DNA from: Halegenticoccus tardaugens
GTDB lineage: Archaea > Halobacteriota > Halobacteria > Halobacteriales > Haloferacaceae
Length of the DNA stretch: 64,000 nucleotides
Direction: 5' to 3'
Assembly (NCBI RefSeq): GCF_004116405.1
Contig: NZ_SDIC01000005.1
Location: 62,001-126,000, forward strand
Numbering within the stretch: the stretch's first letter is position 1; every line of letters begins with the position of its first letter. This document shows positions 1 through 8,434 of the stretch, piece after piece. A program made the translations under genes and the position numbers. The notes under the pieces were generated by a model. The model was given only the letters and a program-made list of their open reading frames with translations, was not told the DNA's origin and did not search any database.

Positions 1-1119
1 CGTTGATTCGGAGTGAACCACTCCTACTTGATCAAGTCCGCGAGCAAGGATGTTGTACGCTGCGTTGAGATCCCGGCCCGCCTCGAATCCGCACGAGGGA
101 CACGAGTGTTCGCGCATCCACAGTGGCTTGTCGGTTGAAACACCACAGGACGCACACTCCTTAGTCGTTCCGCGTGGATCGACGGCGTCGAAGTGCGTCC
201 CTTCGCTGTCGCACTTGTATTCAAGCATCGAAAGGAACGTCCCCCATGCCGCCCTGGCGCGGTTTCGGCTGTTCGACGGGAGTTCCATTAGGCCCTTGGC
301 ATCAAGGTCTTCGACCGCCACAAAGTCGTACTCCCGAGCGTAGTAGTTCGAGGGTTTGTGCAGGAAATCGCGGCGCTTTCGCTTCAGGGTGGCATGACGT
401 TGGGCGACGATCCGCTGTTGGGTGCGGTAGTTCGCCGACCCGTGTTATTTCCGCGAGAGCTTCCGTTGCTCGCGTTCCAACCGCTCGCGTTCGTCGGAAA
501 GGTCGGGACCGTCGACGGCGATGCCGTCGCTGTCATGGGCGTTCTTCAAGATACCCACGTCGATTCCAATACACTTCTCGGGGTTCTTGGGTTTCGGCGG
601 TGCGTCGTTCTCGGTTTCGAGTCCGAGAACGGCGAACCACTCGCCGGTCGGTTCTTTCTTCACCGTCACCTGTTTGATCGCGGCGTCGGCGGGTAGTTCG
701 CGGTGGAGCCGAACAGGTATTTTTCCGATCTTTGAAAGGCGTAGGACGGTCCGGCCATTCGTGCTCTTGAGTCCAAAGCCGGACTGTCGGTACGTGAACG
801 ATCGGTACTCGTTCGGCGCTTTCCACTTGAGCAAGCCGACCTTCCGACCGCTATCCATTACGTCTTTGAGCCGTAAGAGGTTGCAATACAACCGCTCGAC
901 GACGTTCTGAAGGGTCCGAGAGTACAAGTCGAAAAGGTCAGACCACCACTCTTTGATCGATGGAAGTTGGTTGATCTCGCCGTACTTCGTCGTCCTGTCA
1001 ACACGGTTGAGTCGGTGGAGGAAGTGGTTAATCACTTGCCGGTACAGGTCGCGGTGTCGATCCAACGTCTCACGGAGGGCGTTGGACGGATGGAGCCTAT
1101 ATCGGTAGTTGTAGCGCAG
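1..1119 (-). pseudogene. tnpB: TnpB RNA-guided nuclease homologue, nonsense-interrupted
   Basis: The reading frame runs from about 1119 to the window edge. The N-terminal half (HTH region, then the RuvC-I motif GIDVGILKNAHD) is open to an in-frame TAA at 445-447, exactly where the related copies have GAG in KLSRKEHGS. Beyond the stop the same frame stays open and still encodes the RuvC-II EDL motif, the CxxC zinc ribbon (CASCGVSTDKP) and the final RuvC-III Asp (GRDLNAAYN). The first codon is CTG where the copy at 43840 has ATG. Both defects make a functional full-length TnpB unlikely, although the preserved downstream frame means the stop is recent. The C-terminus is cut by the window edge. 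Confidence 0.85.
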
Positions 1120-1122
1120 AGC

Positions 1123-1278
1123 CTATTCGTCGGCTGGATCGGGGTCGGAAATGCGGACGACTTTGACCTCGGCACCGATCCATCGCTTCGGGACGGTGAT
1201 GTGAGCACCACCGCTCCCGAATGGTTTCACGGTTCGGTCGAGGACTTCTTCGGCATTGTCGGTTTCGTACCGATCCAT
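1123..1278 (-). CDS. DUF2080-family transposase-associated protein
   Basis: A 51-residue protein (MDRYETDNAEEVLDR... ending SDPDPADE) lies three bases before the tnpB frame, the usual arrangement in haloarchaeal IS1341-type elements. The centre (FGSGGAHITVPKRWIGAEVKVVR, positions about 20-42) looks like an AbrB/SpoVT-type swapped-hairpin strand pattern, which suggests a small DNA-binding protein; that is inference from the pattern GAHITVPKRW. A 48-residue homologue sits at 43844-43990. Its role in transposition or regulation is not established. Confidence 0.75.
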   Translation of the reverse strand: MDRYETDNAEEVLDRTVKPFGSGGAHITVPKRWIGAEVKVVRISDPDPADE

Positions 1279-1359
1279 TACTGATCTATATGTTTTCCAT
1301 ATAGTTAAGCCTATCGATAGCGTGGGCCTGCGGACCTGCTACCGAGCATGCATGAAAAC

Positions 1360-1552
1360 TGTGCGGGCGTCGCCAGAACGCTTCCGCATTCTTGCTGCCA
1401 ACCAGAAGCCGTAGGCTTCTGGTGACGTTGACGAGACGCGCAGCGTCTCGTTCGCACCCTAAAAGTCTTCGATTTCTGGGGACGCTGTATCCCCTCCCTA
1501 CTCGCTCCCTCCGGACGCCCGTTGAGGAAGGGGTCTTAGCGCCTCAATTTAG
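1360..1552 (-). repeat. Left-end region of IS copy A with tandem stem-loops
   Basis: Between the small gene and the element end are two strong palindromes: ACCAGAAGCC-GTA-GGCTTCTGGT (1400-1422) and ACGAGACGC-GCA-GCGTCTCGT (1431-1451). A third at about 1369 is degenerate relative to its counterpart in copy C (44082-44105). The terminal part CCTTCCTCA...GAGGCGCTAAG is shared by all three copies. Confidence 0.7.
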
Positions 1553-1573
1553 ATAAAATTTCGATAGCTCGAA

Positions 1574-2647
1574 TTACTCCAAGTTGGCGGTTTCGCCGCT
1601 CTCAGCAGCCTCGTGAATTGCAGCGATAATTCGCATGTCCTGCAGTCCATGTCGCCCATCTGGATAAATAGCACTATCTGTGAGCACACGATCCGCGAAG
1701 TAGTCAAACTCCTCCCGCATTTCTTGCTCAGAATCGAATGTATCGTGAGCGACTCGAACCGAGACATCACCGCGCGAGAGGTACAACGTACACTTGCCGT
1801 GAAACGCAGGTCGAAGTTCAATTTGTCCCTCAGTTCCCGTGAGCTTCAACTGTGTGTCTTGCTGGGCATGTTGGCTCGATGTTGAGACCATTTGAATGCC
1901 ATTTTCAAAACGAAGAATCGAAGCTGCCTGCTCATCGGGAACGTCGGCGAATGCCTCATGACGCGACTCCATTCTCGAAAAGACAGCAACCGGCTCGCGT
2001 CGAAGCAAAAAGCGCGTTGTGTTTATAGAATAGATGCCCAGATCCATCACTGATGTCCCGTACCCCGAAAGATCAGGGTTGAGGCGCCACTGATCGGGGT
2101 CGGGGATCATCTCCAAAAGCGGTTGACTGTTGTTGCCGTACACCGACATGGGCTTACCGAGGAATCCTTCCTGGATGAGTTCGCGTGCGCGGCGGACTGC
2201 GGGATCAGTTTGCATCCGGTATGCGACCATCAACGGTACATCGGCGTCCTCGCAGACTTCGACCATTCGCTCGGCGCGATCAACGGTTGCCTCCATCGGT
2301 TTCTCAGTCAGTACCGCCTTACCGAACTTTGCAGCAGTTTCCGCGTAGTCGAGGTGGTACGCATTCGGCGTGCCAATGTAGATAGCGTCATAAGCATCGC
2401 TCGCGACGCCATTGTGGAATTCGTCGTAGCTGATTCCGTGCTCGATATCATGATCCGCGGCAAGTCGCTCGGCTTTTTCGACAGAGCTGCTCACGAGAAC
2501 CGTTGTCGTGCCGTTTTCGGACGATTCAATCGCGGGGATCGCAACGTCTGCCGTCCACCACCCGAGTCCAATTAAAGCGTATCTGAGTTCTCCTTCGGTT
2601 GTCGTCTGCCAGTCTCGCGCGTTGTAGTTGTCGATCCAGTCGATCAT
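1574..2647 (-). CDS. xacA: Gfo/Idh/MocA oxidoreductase, D-xylose 1-dehydrogenase-like
   Basis: Predicted 357-residue NAD(P)-dependent dehydrogenase. It has an N-terminal Rossmann fold (ALIGLGWWTADVAIPAI, residues about 20-36), the family EKP motif (LTEKPM) with its catalytic lysine, and a C-terminal alpha/beta domain (DQWRLNPDLSGYG...MDLGIYSINT). The pattern matches the haloarchaeal D-xylose dehydrogenase family, which oxidises pentoses to lactones. The frame is open upstream to 2743, but MIDWIDNYNARDWQ at 2647 matches the family N-terminus and family length of about 360. It stands alone, 20 bases from IS copy A. A decayed fragment of a second member is at 27944-28138. The exact substrate is inferred. 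Confidence 0.75.
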   Translation of the reverse strand: MIDWIDNYNARDWQTTTEGELRYALIGLGWWTADVAIPAIESSENGTTTVLVSSSVEKAERLAADHDIEHGISYDEFHNGVASDAYDAIYIGTPNAYHLDYAETAAKFGKAVLTEKPMEATVDRAERMVEVCEDADVPLMVAYRMQTDPAVRRARELIQEGFLGKPMSVYGNNSQPLLEMIPDPDQWRLNPDLSGYGTSVMDLGIYSINTTRFLLRREPVAVFSRMESRHEAFADVPDEQAASILRFENGIQMVSTSSQHAQQDTQLKLTGTEGQIELRPAFHGKCTLYLSRGDVSVRVAHDTFDSEQEMREEFDYFADRVLTDSAIYPDGRHGLQDMRIIAAIHEAAESGETANLE

Positions 2648-2890
2648 TGACTGTGAGAGCTCTCGGCATTCATAAAAACGCTCCGGCATAGCGTGCTGAA
2701 ACTTCCGTCTGTACGCACCTCCGTTTCTCGGCACCCTCGACAAGGAATGGGAGCGCCCTCATCACCGATGAATGTTCCACCTTATATTGTGCGGTGAAGG
2801 GCGCTCGAACCTCGCCCTGCAGGCGGGAATACAGTGCTCCTCTTCGATTCCCAATCTCGAATTGACGCGGGTAACACAGGAACTCGGGAA

Positions 2891-2921
2891 GTGTCGCCCT
2901 TGCGGGTGGCGAGGACGTCAT
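2891..2921 (+). repeat. Solo IS-end-like stem-loop with GAGGACGTCA tail
   Basis: GTCGCCCTTGCGGGTGGC is followed by GAGGACGTCATG. The same tail occurs at 55331-55343. Read on the reverse strand the tail starts TGACGTCCTCGCC, and its TGA is the stop codon of the dehydrogenase remnant ending at 2918. Confidence 0.5.
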
Positions 2922-3135
2922 GCACCCAATACTGAGACGTCGAAGATGGGCTTGGCGGTTCCGCCTTCAAGGAACGTCTTGAAGGCGTCGTCGGTTTCCA
3001 GCAGCGAGAATCGGTCGTCGAGGAACGTTTCGCAGTCGACGTCGCCTATGCGAATCATACGCAGCGACCGTTCGAAGTCGTCGTACGTCGAGGCGTACGA
3101 GTATTGGTGATCGATCTCTGCGCGGACGAGCGGCA
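2918..3135 (-). pseudogene. C-terminal remnant of a zinc-type (MDR) alcohol dehydrogenase
   Basis: About 70 codons survive, encoding PLVRAEIDHQYSYAS, then TYDDFERSLRMIRIGDVDCE, and ending FDVSVLGA. This is the typical tail of sorbitol/threonine-dehydrogenase-like MDR enzymes (YGY-x-FERALRLI ... AFEAFL ... KPVFD). The catalytic and NAD-binding domains are missing. The frame stays open upstream to 3415 but there it reads the complement of the short-chain dehydrogenase remnant, so homology stops at about 3135. The piece was cut by the rearrangement that also beheaded the neighbouring gene. Confidence 0.75.
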
Positions 3136-3836
3136 TCGGACAAGCCATCGCACTCGGATTCGCGGAAGAGGGGGCTGACGTCATCGCGACGAGTCGAAGC
3201 GAGGAAAAAGTCGACGAGACGACAGCGGCCCTCGAAGAACGCGGCGCGAAGACGACGCGAGTCACGTGCGATGTGACAAAGGAGACGTCGCTTGAGCGAG
3301 TCCGCGAAGCGGCCGGGCGCAAGTTCGGCGATATCGACGTGGTCGTCGCCTCACAGGGCGCCATCTCTCGCGAGTCGATTTTAGGAATCGAAGACGACGA
3401 CTGGGAGTTCGTCACTGCCGTTGTGCTCGACGGCGTCCGACGGGTAACTCAAACCTTTGCGCCCGCCATGGCCGATGGCGGAAGCATCGTTAATATCTCG
3501 TCGCTTTCGGCCCGACTCTCAATGGCGAACCTTCCGGCGTACTCCGCGGCAAAGGGTGGCATTGTGGCATTTACCCGCGTCTCCGCTAAGGAGCTCGCCC
3601 CCGAGATACGGGTGAACGCTATCGCGCCTGGATTCGTCATTACGCCACAGAACGAAGACATCTATGCGGAAGGAGAGGAGAAGCGCCAGCGTATCGACGA
3701 ACGGACGCCACTCGGTCAGGTCGCCGACCGCGAGGAGATAGTCGGCGCGGCCGTCTACCTCTCCAGTGATGCTGCTTCATACGTGACGGGGGAAGTACTC
3801 ACGGTTGACGGTAGGTTCGCGGACAGCGCGTTTTGA
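3126..3836 (+). pseudogene. 5'-truncated short-chain dehydrogenase/reductase (SDR)
   Basis: The frame encodes the end of the glycine-rich cofactor motif (TSGIGQAIALG), the NAG-equivalent region (VVASQGAISRE), the catalytic Ser (NISSLSA) and YxxxK (AYSAAKGG), and the C-terminal PGFVITP and YVTGEVLTVDG segments. The first beta strand and TGG of the Rossmann fold are absent: upstream there is an in-frame TGA just before SARTSGIG, and the DNA becomes the MDR remnant on the other strand. The longest ATG/GTG-initiated piece starts at 3273 and lacks the whole cofactor motif. The protein is therefore probably non-functional. Confidence 0.8.
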
Positions 3837-4735
3837 GTGATGTCGGTATTCGGCTACAAGCTCCGCAACGAAGCTTGATTCTCGACTTGTCGATGGCTCT
3901 GCCAGCACGACTGTCATCGAGACCAGCGATAAACAAGATTGCTTGCCTCTGAACGATGACGATCTATGGACGACCGTAAGGCGTTAGCAGGAGACTCTCC
4001 CCGGGGTCTGGTCCTCACGTGCGCATTTTGGATGTTGAAAGAACAATTCTTTTTTATGTTTTTACGTTCGTGTTCACCCCGCCCCGTGCGACGTCGCCCG
4101 CGGTCGAGATCGGTTACCGTCGCCTGGTGATGACTGGTCGATCGCACAGGAAGGTTGTGCGACGATAGTGAACGGTGGCGTCGTACGTTGTCTGAGGTGA
4201 CGCTGGCGATCGAGTTCGCAGAACGACTACGACGCGCTGCGTCCCCGATTTGGTGCTCAGTTATCGATCTCCCCCTCTCTGGTGGGGGAACCGGTTACAA
4301 CCATAGTGGTGTGACGCGCAGGGATAGGTGGACTGACGGTCGGTCGTAGTAGGCGACGAGGTCGCTCGATTCGGTTCGTCTTCTGTTCGACACCCCTGAG
4401 TCTCCAAATCCACTAAAAGAGAGAGTTTCAGCGCAACCAACGCGGCGTTTATTATCGCCGAACGATGTGATGTACGTATCTTCGAACGAATTCCTCCGAT
4501 GGAACGATTTCATGGACTCTTACCGCGTACAGATTCGAACTAATCTAAAAATTTGGTGTGTTTCACTCTGTCCCGAACGTTACGTAGGTATCTGGTAGTG
4601 ACGAAAATGGTCGGTCGTTCCTCTCGAAGGACGCGCCCGGAATGGCGAATTGGACGAGTGGAACGCCTGCAGCGCGTCGAGGACCGACGGTTTGACCGAT
4701 TCTACAGTCGATACACCGTCTCCGGGATAGCGACA
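3837..4735. other. Intergenic region without a supported gene
   Basis: About 900 bases with only short frames of implausible composition. A 7-base inverted repeat (TCGCACA, spacer 7, TGTGCGA) lies at 4142-4162, and a hairpin of CCCCC/GGGGG type near 4267. No recognisable gene remnant was found. Confidence 0.5.
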
Positions 4736-4747
4736 TAATTTATTACC
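4736..4747 (+). promoter_or_regulatory. TATA-like box for the dehydratase/oxidoreductase pair
   Basis: CATAATTTATTA is centred about 27 bases before ATG 4769, the spacing of haloarchaeal leaderless promoters. This favours the internal ATG over the ATG at 4748. Confidence 0.5.
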
Positions 4748-4768
4748 ATGGGTCGTATTGCCGACCTC

Positions 4769-5944
4769 ATGGCGCCGAAAATAACGCGCATCGAGAGCAC
4801 AGAGTTCCGCTATCCGCTTGAGGATGTCGGCACCGACGAAAACGGGTTCAACCTGATCTACTCGCCCGGGGAGACGACGGAACGCAAGTTGTTCGCGCTC
4901 CGCGTCCACACCGACGAGGGGATCGCCGGCGAGTACGTCGGTGGCAACTCGCCCGCGGCCGCCCAGATTAACACGTTCGCGGACTATCTCGTCGGGAAAA
5001 ATCCCTTAGCGCGCGAACGTCACTGGAGCGAGATAAAGCGCGCGCTCCGCAAGTACGATCGGATGGGCATGGGACCGATCGACATCGTCCTGTGGGACTT
5101 CGCCGGCAAGTACTACGACGCGCCCATACACGAACTGTTGGGCACTTACCGCACCCGACTTCCAGCATACGCGTCGACCTACCACGGTGACGAGAGTGGG
5201 GGCCTCGATTCACCTGAGTCGTACGCCGACTTCGCCGAGGAATGCCTCGAAATGGGCTACCCTGGATTCAAGATCCACGGCTGGGGCGGCGGCGACGGGG
5301 CGCGCGACGTCGACCGCGAGATCGAGACCGTCCACGCCGTGGGCGAGCGGGTGGGTACGGAGATGGACCTGATGCTCGACCCTGCGTGTGAACTCGAGAC
5401 GTTCGGCGACGCGCTGAAAGTCGGGCGTGCGTGCGACGAGGAGGACTTCTTCTGGTTCGAGGATCCCTTCAGAGACGGCGGCATCTCTCAGCACGCTCAC
5501 CGCAAACTCCGCGATTTCCTCGACACGCCCGTCCTCCAATCGGAACACGTTCGCGGACTCGAACCACACTCGGACTTCATCGCGGCCGACGCGACTGACT
5601 TCGTGCGCGCGGACCCGGAGTACGATGCCGGAATCACGGGAGCGATGAAGATCGCTCGCGTCGCCGAGGGATTCGGTCTCGACGTGGAATTTCACGCCCC
5701 CGGCCCCGCCCAGCGCCACTGCATCGCCGCGGCACGGAACGCCAACTACTACGAACTCGCGCTGGTTCATCCCAAGTGTCAGAACACCCAGCCGCCGGTG
5801 TACGCGGACGGATACTCCGACATGCTCGACGCGATCGACTCGAACGGAACGGTCCCGGTTCCGGAGGGGCCGGGGCTGGGCGTCGAGTACGACTGGGAGT
5901 ACATCGAGGAACATCGGACGGGGAGCCTCCACGTCTACGAATAA
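4769..5944 (+). CDS. Mandelate racemase/muconate lactonizing enzyme-family sugar-acid dehydratase
   Basis: Enolase-superfamily protein of 391 residues. It has an N-terminal capping domain (1 to about 130) and a TIM-barrel with the KxH pair (FKIH, residues 168-170) and carboxylate metal ligands at D204 (LMLDPACE), E231 (WFEDPF) and E259 (QSEHVRG); H309 in EFHAPGP is the likely general acid/base. This is the mandelate-racemase subgroup, most members of which dehydrate aldonic or aldaric acids to 2-keto-3-deoxy acids. The start at 4769 is chosen from the TATA-box spacing; ATG 4748 would add seven residues. The next gene starts four bases after its stop, so they are co-transcribed. The substrate cannot be read from the sequence. 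Confidence 0.85.
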   Translation: MAPKITRIESTEFRYPLEDVGTDENGFNLIYSPGETTERKLFALRVHTDEGIAGEYVGGNSPAAAQINTFADYLVGKNPLARERHWSEIKRALRKYDRMGMGPIDIVLWDFAGKYYDAPIHELLGTYRTRLPAYASTYHGDESGGLDSPESYADFAEECLEMGYPGFKIHGWGGGDGARDVDREIETVHAVGERVGTEMDLMLDPACELETFGDALKVGRACDEEDFFWFEDPFRDGGISQHAHRKLRDFLDTPVLQSEHVRGLEPHSDFIAADATDFVRADPEYDAGITGAMKIARVAEGFGLDVEFHAPGPAQRHCIAAARNANYYELALVHPKCQNTQPPVYADGYSDMLDAIDSNGTVPVPEGPGLGVEYDWEYIEEHRTGSLHVYE

Positions 5945-5948
5945 TCCG

Positions 5949-7046
5949 ATGACGTACGAAGCTGGTATCATCGGTGCCGGCGGGATCGCAGGCATGGGCA
6001 TCCTCGGGATGCACGACAAGGAGGACATCGGACGGAAGAAGGTCACGGCGAGTCACGCCGGCGGATACGACGCGACCGACGAGATCGAACTCGTTGCGGT
6101 CGCCGACGTCGACGCGAACAAGCTTGATCGGTTCGGTGAGGCGTGGGAGATTCCGCCGGAGAGGCGGTACGTCGACCACGAGGCGATGCTCGAAGTCGAG
6201 AACCTTGACGTGATTTCGGTGTGTACCCCCTCGTACCTCCACCACCGCCACGTCGTGGACGCCGCGCGCTCGTCGTCCGAACCGGCGGTCGTTTGGTGCG
6301 AAAAACCCATCGCGTCGAGCGTCTCTGACGCGAAAGAGATGGTGTCGGTCTGTGAGGAGACGAACACGGAACTCGTCGTCAACCACTCGTTCCGTTTCAC
6401 CGATAAGCTGCGTCAATTACGGGAGTTGATACAGGAGGAGGGCGTTCTTGGCGACGTCCGTTCGGTGAGCACGCAGTTCCGGATGGAACTGCTCCGCAAC
6501 TCCACGCACCTCCTCGACACGCTCGTCTACCTGCTCGACACGCGTGCGAAGCGGGTCGCCGGTCATATCACCGGCGAGAACGAGGCGGTGGACTCCCTCG
6601 GCGCCGGTCGCGCCGTCGACGACGCCGGCGGGGGCGGATTCGTAGTGATGGAGAACGGCACCTTCGCGACGATCGACTGCACGGTTCCCCGCTCGATCTC
6701 CTCGATGACGCTCCTGTTCGTCGGGACCGAAGGGAAGCTCTACATGAACAACGACGACGGCGAGTGGCGCTACTGGCGGCTCGAAGACGGCGAGCACGCC
6801 GAGGCGACGCTCCCGGGGATCGAGGGCGCGTGGACGTGGGACGACGACTATCGGCGGGCGTTTCCGAACGCCGCGCGGCGCATCGAAGCGATGCTCGAGG
6901 GGGAGGCCGAAAATCCCTCAACTGGGGAGGAGGCGACCCGCTCACTCGAAATCATCGTCGGCCTGTACCTCTCGGACTACACGGGCGGACAGGTCTCGAT
7001 CCCGCTTGAGCGGCCCCTCCGGGGCGTCGAGGTGACCTCCTGGTAA
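5949..7046 (+). CDS. Gfo/Idh/MocA-family oxidoreductase
   Basis: Predicted 365-residue NAD(P)-dependent sugar or cyclitol dehydrogenase. The N-terminus carries the Rossmann glycine motif (AGIIGAGGIAGMG, residues 4-16), preceding ELVAVADVDANK; the EKPIA motif holds the conserved lysine; the C-terminal half is the typical alpha/beta substrate-binding domain. A roughly 20-residue insertion (GMHDKEDIGRKKVTASHAGG) lies just after the first glycine loop. It starts four bases after the dehydratase stop codon, so the pair probably acts in sequence, the oxidoreductase making or consuming the sugar acid (inference). No defect is visible. Confidence 0.85.
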   Translation: MTYEAGIIGAGGIAGMGILGMHDKEDIGRKKVTASHAGGYDATDEIELVAVADVDANKLDRFGEAWEIPPERRYVDHEAMLEVENLDVISVCTPSYLHHRHVVDAARSSSEPAVVWCEKPIASSVSDAKEMVSVCEETNTELVVNHSFRFTDKLRQLRELIQEEGVLGDVRSVSTQFRMELLRNSTHLLDTLVYLLDTRAKRVAGHITGENEAVDSLGAGRAVDDAGGGGFVVMENGTFATIDCTVPRSISSMTLLFVGTEGKLYMNNDDGEWRYWRLEDGEHAEATLPGIEGAWTWDDDYRRAFPNAARRIEAMLEGEAENPSTGEEATRSLEIIVGLYLSDYTGGQVSIPLERPLRGVEVTSW

Positions 7047-7242
7047 ACGTCGGGCGCCATGGTCGGTCGCGACGACGCCGAGCCGCCTGAAGCACCGCTC
7101 TCGGAACCACTCGGCGATACGCGGAAGCGGATCACGGAGCAGTCCGCGCTGCTCGTCCGGATCGGGGTGAGCGATCGTGATCAGGAGTGACAGGACGAAA
7201 CAACGGTACGCTGAAGTGATTGGCCGGGAAACTCCGGCCGTC

Positions 7243-8321
7243 ATGCCAGCGGTGACCAACATTCGCACTCGCCAGTACGAGATACCGAACGAGGAGTCGC
7301 TCGACGACGCCACCCAGTCTTTCCGCGCGCTCGAACTTGTCGTCGTTGAGGCCGAGACGGACGACGGCGATCGCGGACTCGGCTTCACCTACACGATCGG
7401 CGAGGGCGGCGAGTCGACTCGCAGCTTCGTCGAGTCGGTGCTCCGTCCACTCGTCGAGGGCGAATCGGCGGCGCCACGGGTCGCACACGAGCGGATGCGG
7501 GCGGGAACGACGTTCGTCGGGCGCGAGGGAGTGTCGGAGCTCGCGATCTCCGCCGTCGACATCGCCCTCTGGGACGCGCTCGGTCGGCGACTGGGTGCAC
7601 CGCTGTACGACCTCCTGGGCGGCGATCGGGAGCCGGTTCCGGCATACGAGACGAACGGTGGGTGGCTCCAGTACGACGAAGAGACGCTCGTCGAGAACGC
7701 CGCCGCAGCCGCTGATGCGGGGTTCGCGGGGATGAAAATGAAGGTCGGGCGCGGCGCCGCCGAGGACGAGCGGCGAGTCCATGCCGTCAGAGAGACGCTG
7801 GGTGCGGAGATGGATCTGATGGTCGACGCCAACTGCTCGCTCGACTTGCCACGGCCCGCCGCCTCGCCAACCGACTCGCGGATCTCGACGTCGCTTGGTT
7901 GGAAGAACCGCTGGAGAAAGGCGACTACGCCGCGCTTTCTGACCTCCGCGCGGCGATCGACGTGCCCGTGGCAACGGGGGAGAATTTTTACAACGAGACG
8001 CAGTTCCGACAGGCGATCGCGGCCGACGCGGTCGACGTTCTCCAGCCCGACGTCTGCCGTGTCGGCGGCGTTACGCCGTGGCTCCGCGTCGCCGAGGCCG
8101 CCGCGACCGCCGGCTTGCCCGTCTCGCCGCACTACGTCGAGCCGATTCACGTCCACCTCGCCTGTACGGTTCCGAACGTGCCGTACGTCGAGCACCACTC
8201 GACCGTCCTCGATCGCGTGCTCGCGTCACCGCTTGCGCTCGAAGACGGCGTGTTCACGCCGTCAAAAGAGCCCGGACACGGCGTCGAATTCGAAGAAATA
8301 GAGCGGTTCCAGGTCGAATAA
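7243..8321 (+). pseudogene. Mandelate racemase-family dehydratase interrupted by a frameshift
   Basis: Two overlapping frames together encode one enolase-superfamily enzyme. The first (from MPAVTNIRTRQYEIP, 7243; frame open from 7177) carries the cap domain, KxK (GMKMKVG) and the first metal Asp (LMVDANCSLD). Homology continues in the next frame from ATARRLANRLADLD, with the second and third metal ligands (WLEEPLEKGD, ATGENFY) and the barrel His (VSPHYV), to the stop at 8321. The switch is at 7845/7846, where one missing base would restore a single frame of about 358 codons. All catalytic residues survive, so this may be a very recent mutation or a sequence error. It lies between the oxidoreductase and the UxaA-type genes. 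Confidence 0.8.
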
Positions 8322-8434
8322 AGCCGCACTGGCCCGCCCGTGCCCCGTTGGCCGCGACGCGGTGGGCGGCGGACGGTCGAAAAGCCGTCCCGGCCGGGGA
8401 AAGAGCTAATTCGCCGAGTTCCGATGTACGAGCC

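Larger units (their letters stand above)
1..1552 (-). mobile_element. IS1341-type (IS200/IS605-like) element, copy A, 3' end outside window
   Basis: Contains a DUF2080-type small gene followed by tnpB on the reverse strand, preceded by a left-end region with stem-loops. The outer left end reads CTAAATTGAGGCGCTAAG on the reverse strand (ends near 1552), and closely related ends occur near 28858 and 44257. The right end lies beyond base 1. No tnpA is present, so it is a tnpB-only element. Confidence 0.8.

Noticed and set aside
4142-4162. Inverted repeat TCGCACA/TGTGCGA as a regulator operator
   Set aside because: Seven-base arms are common by chance in this base composition, and it is about 600 bases from the nearest start.
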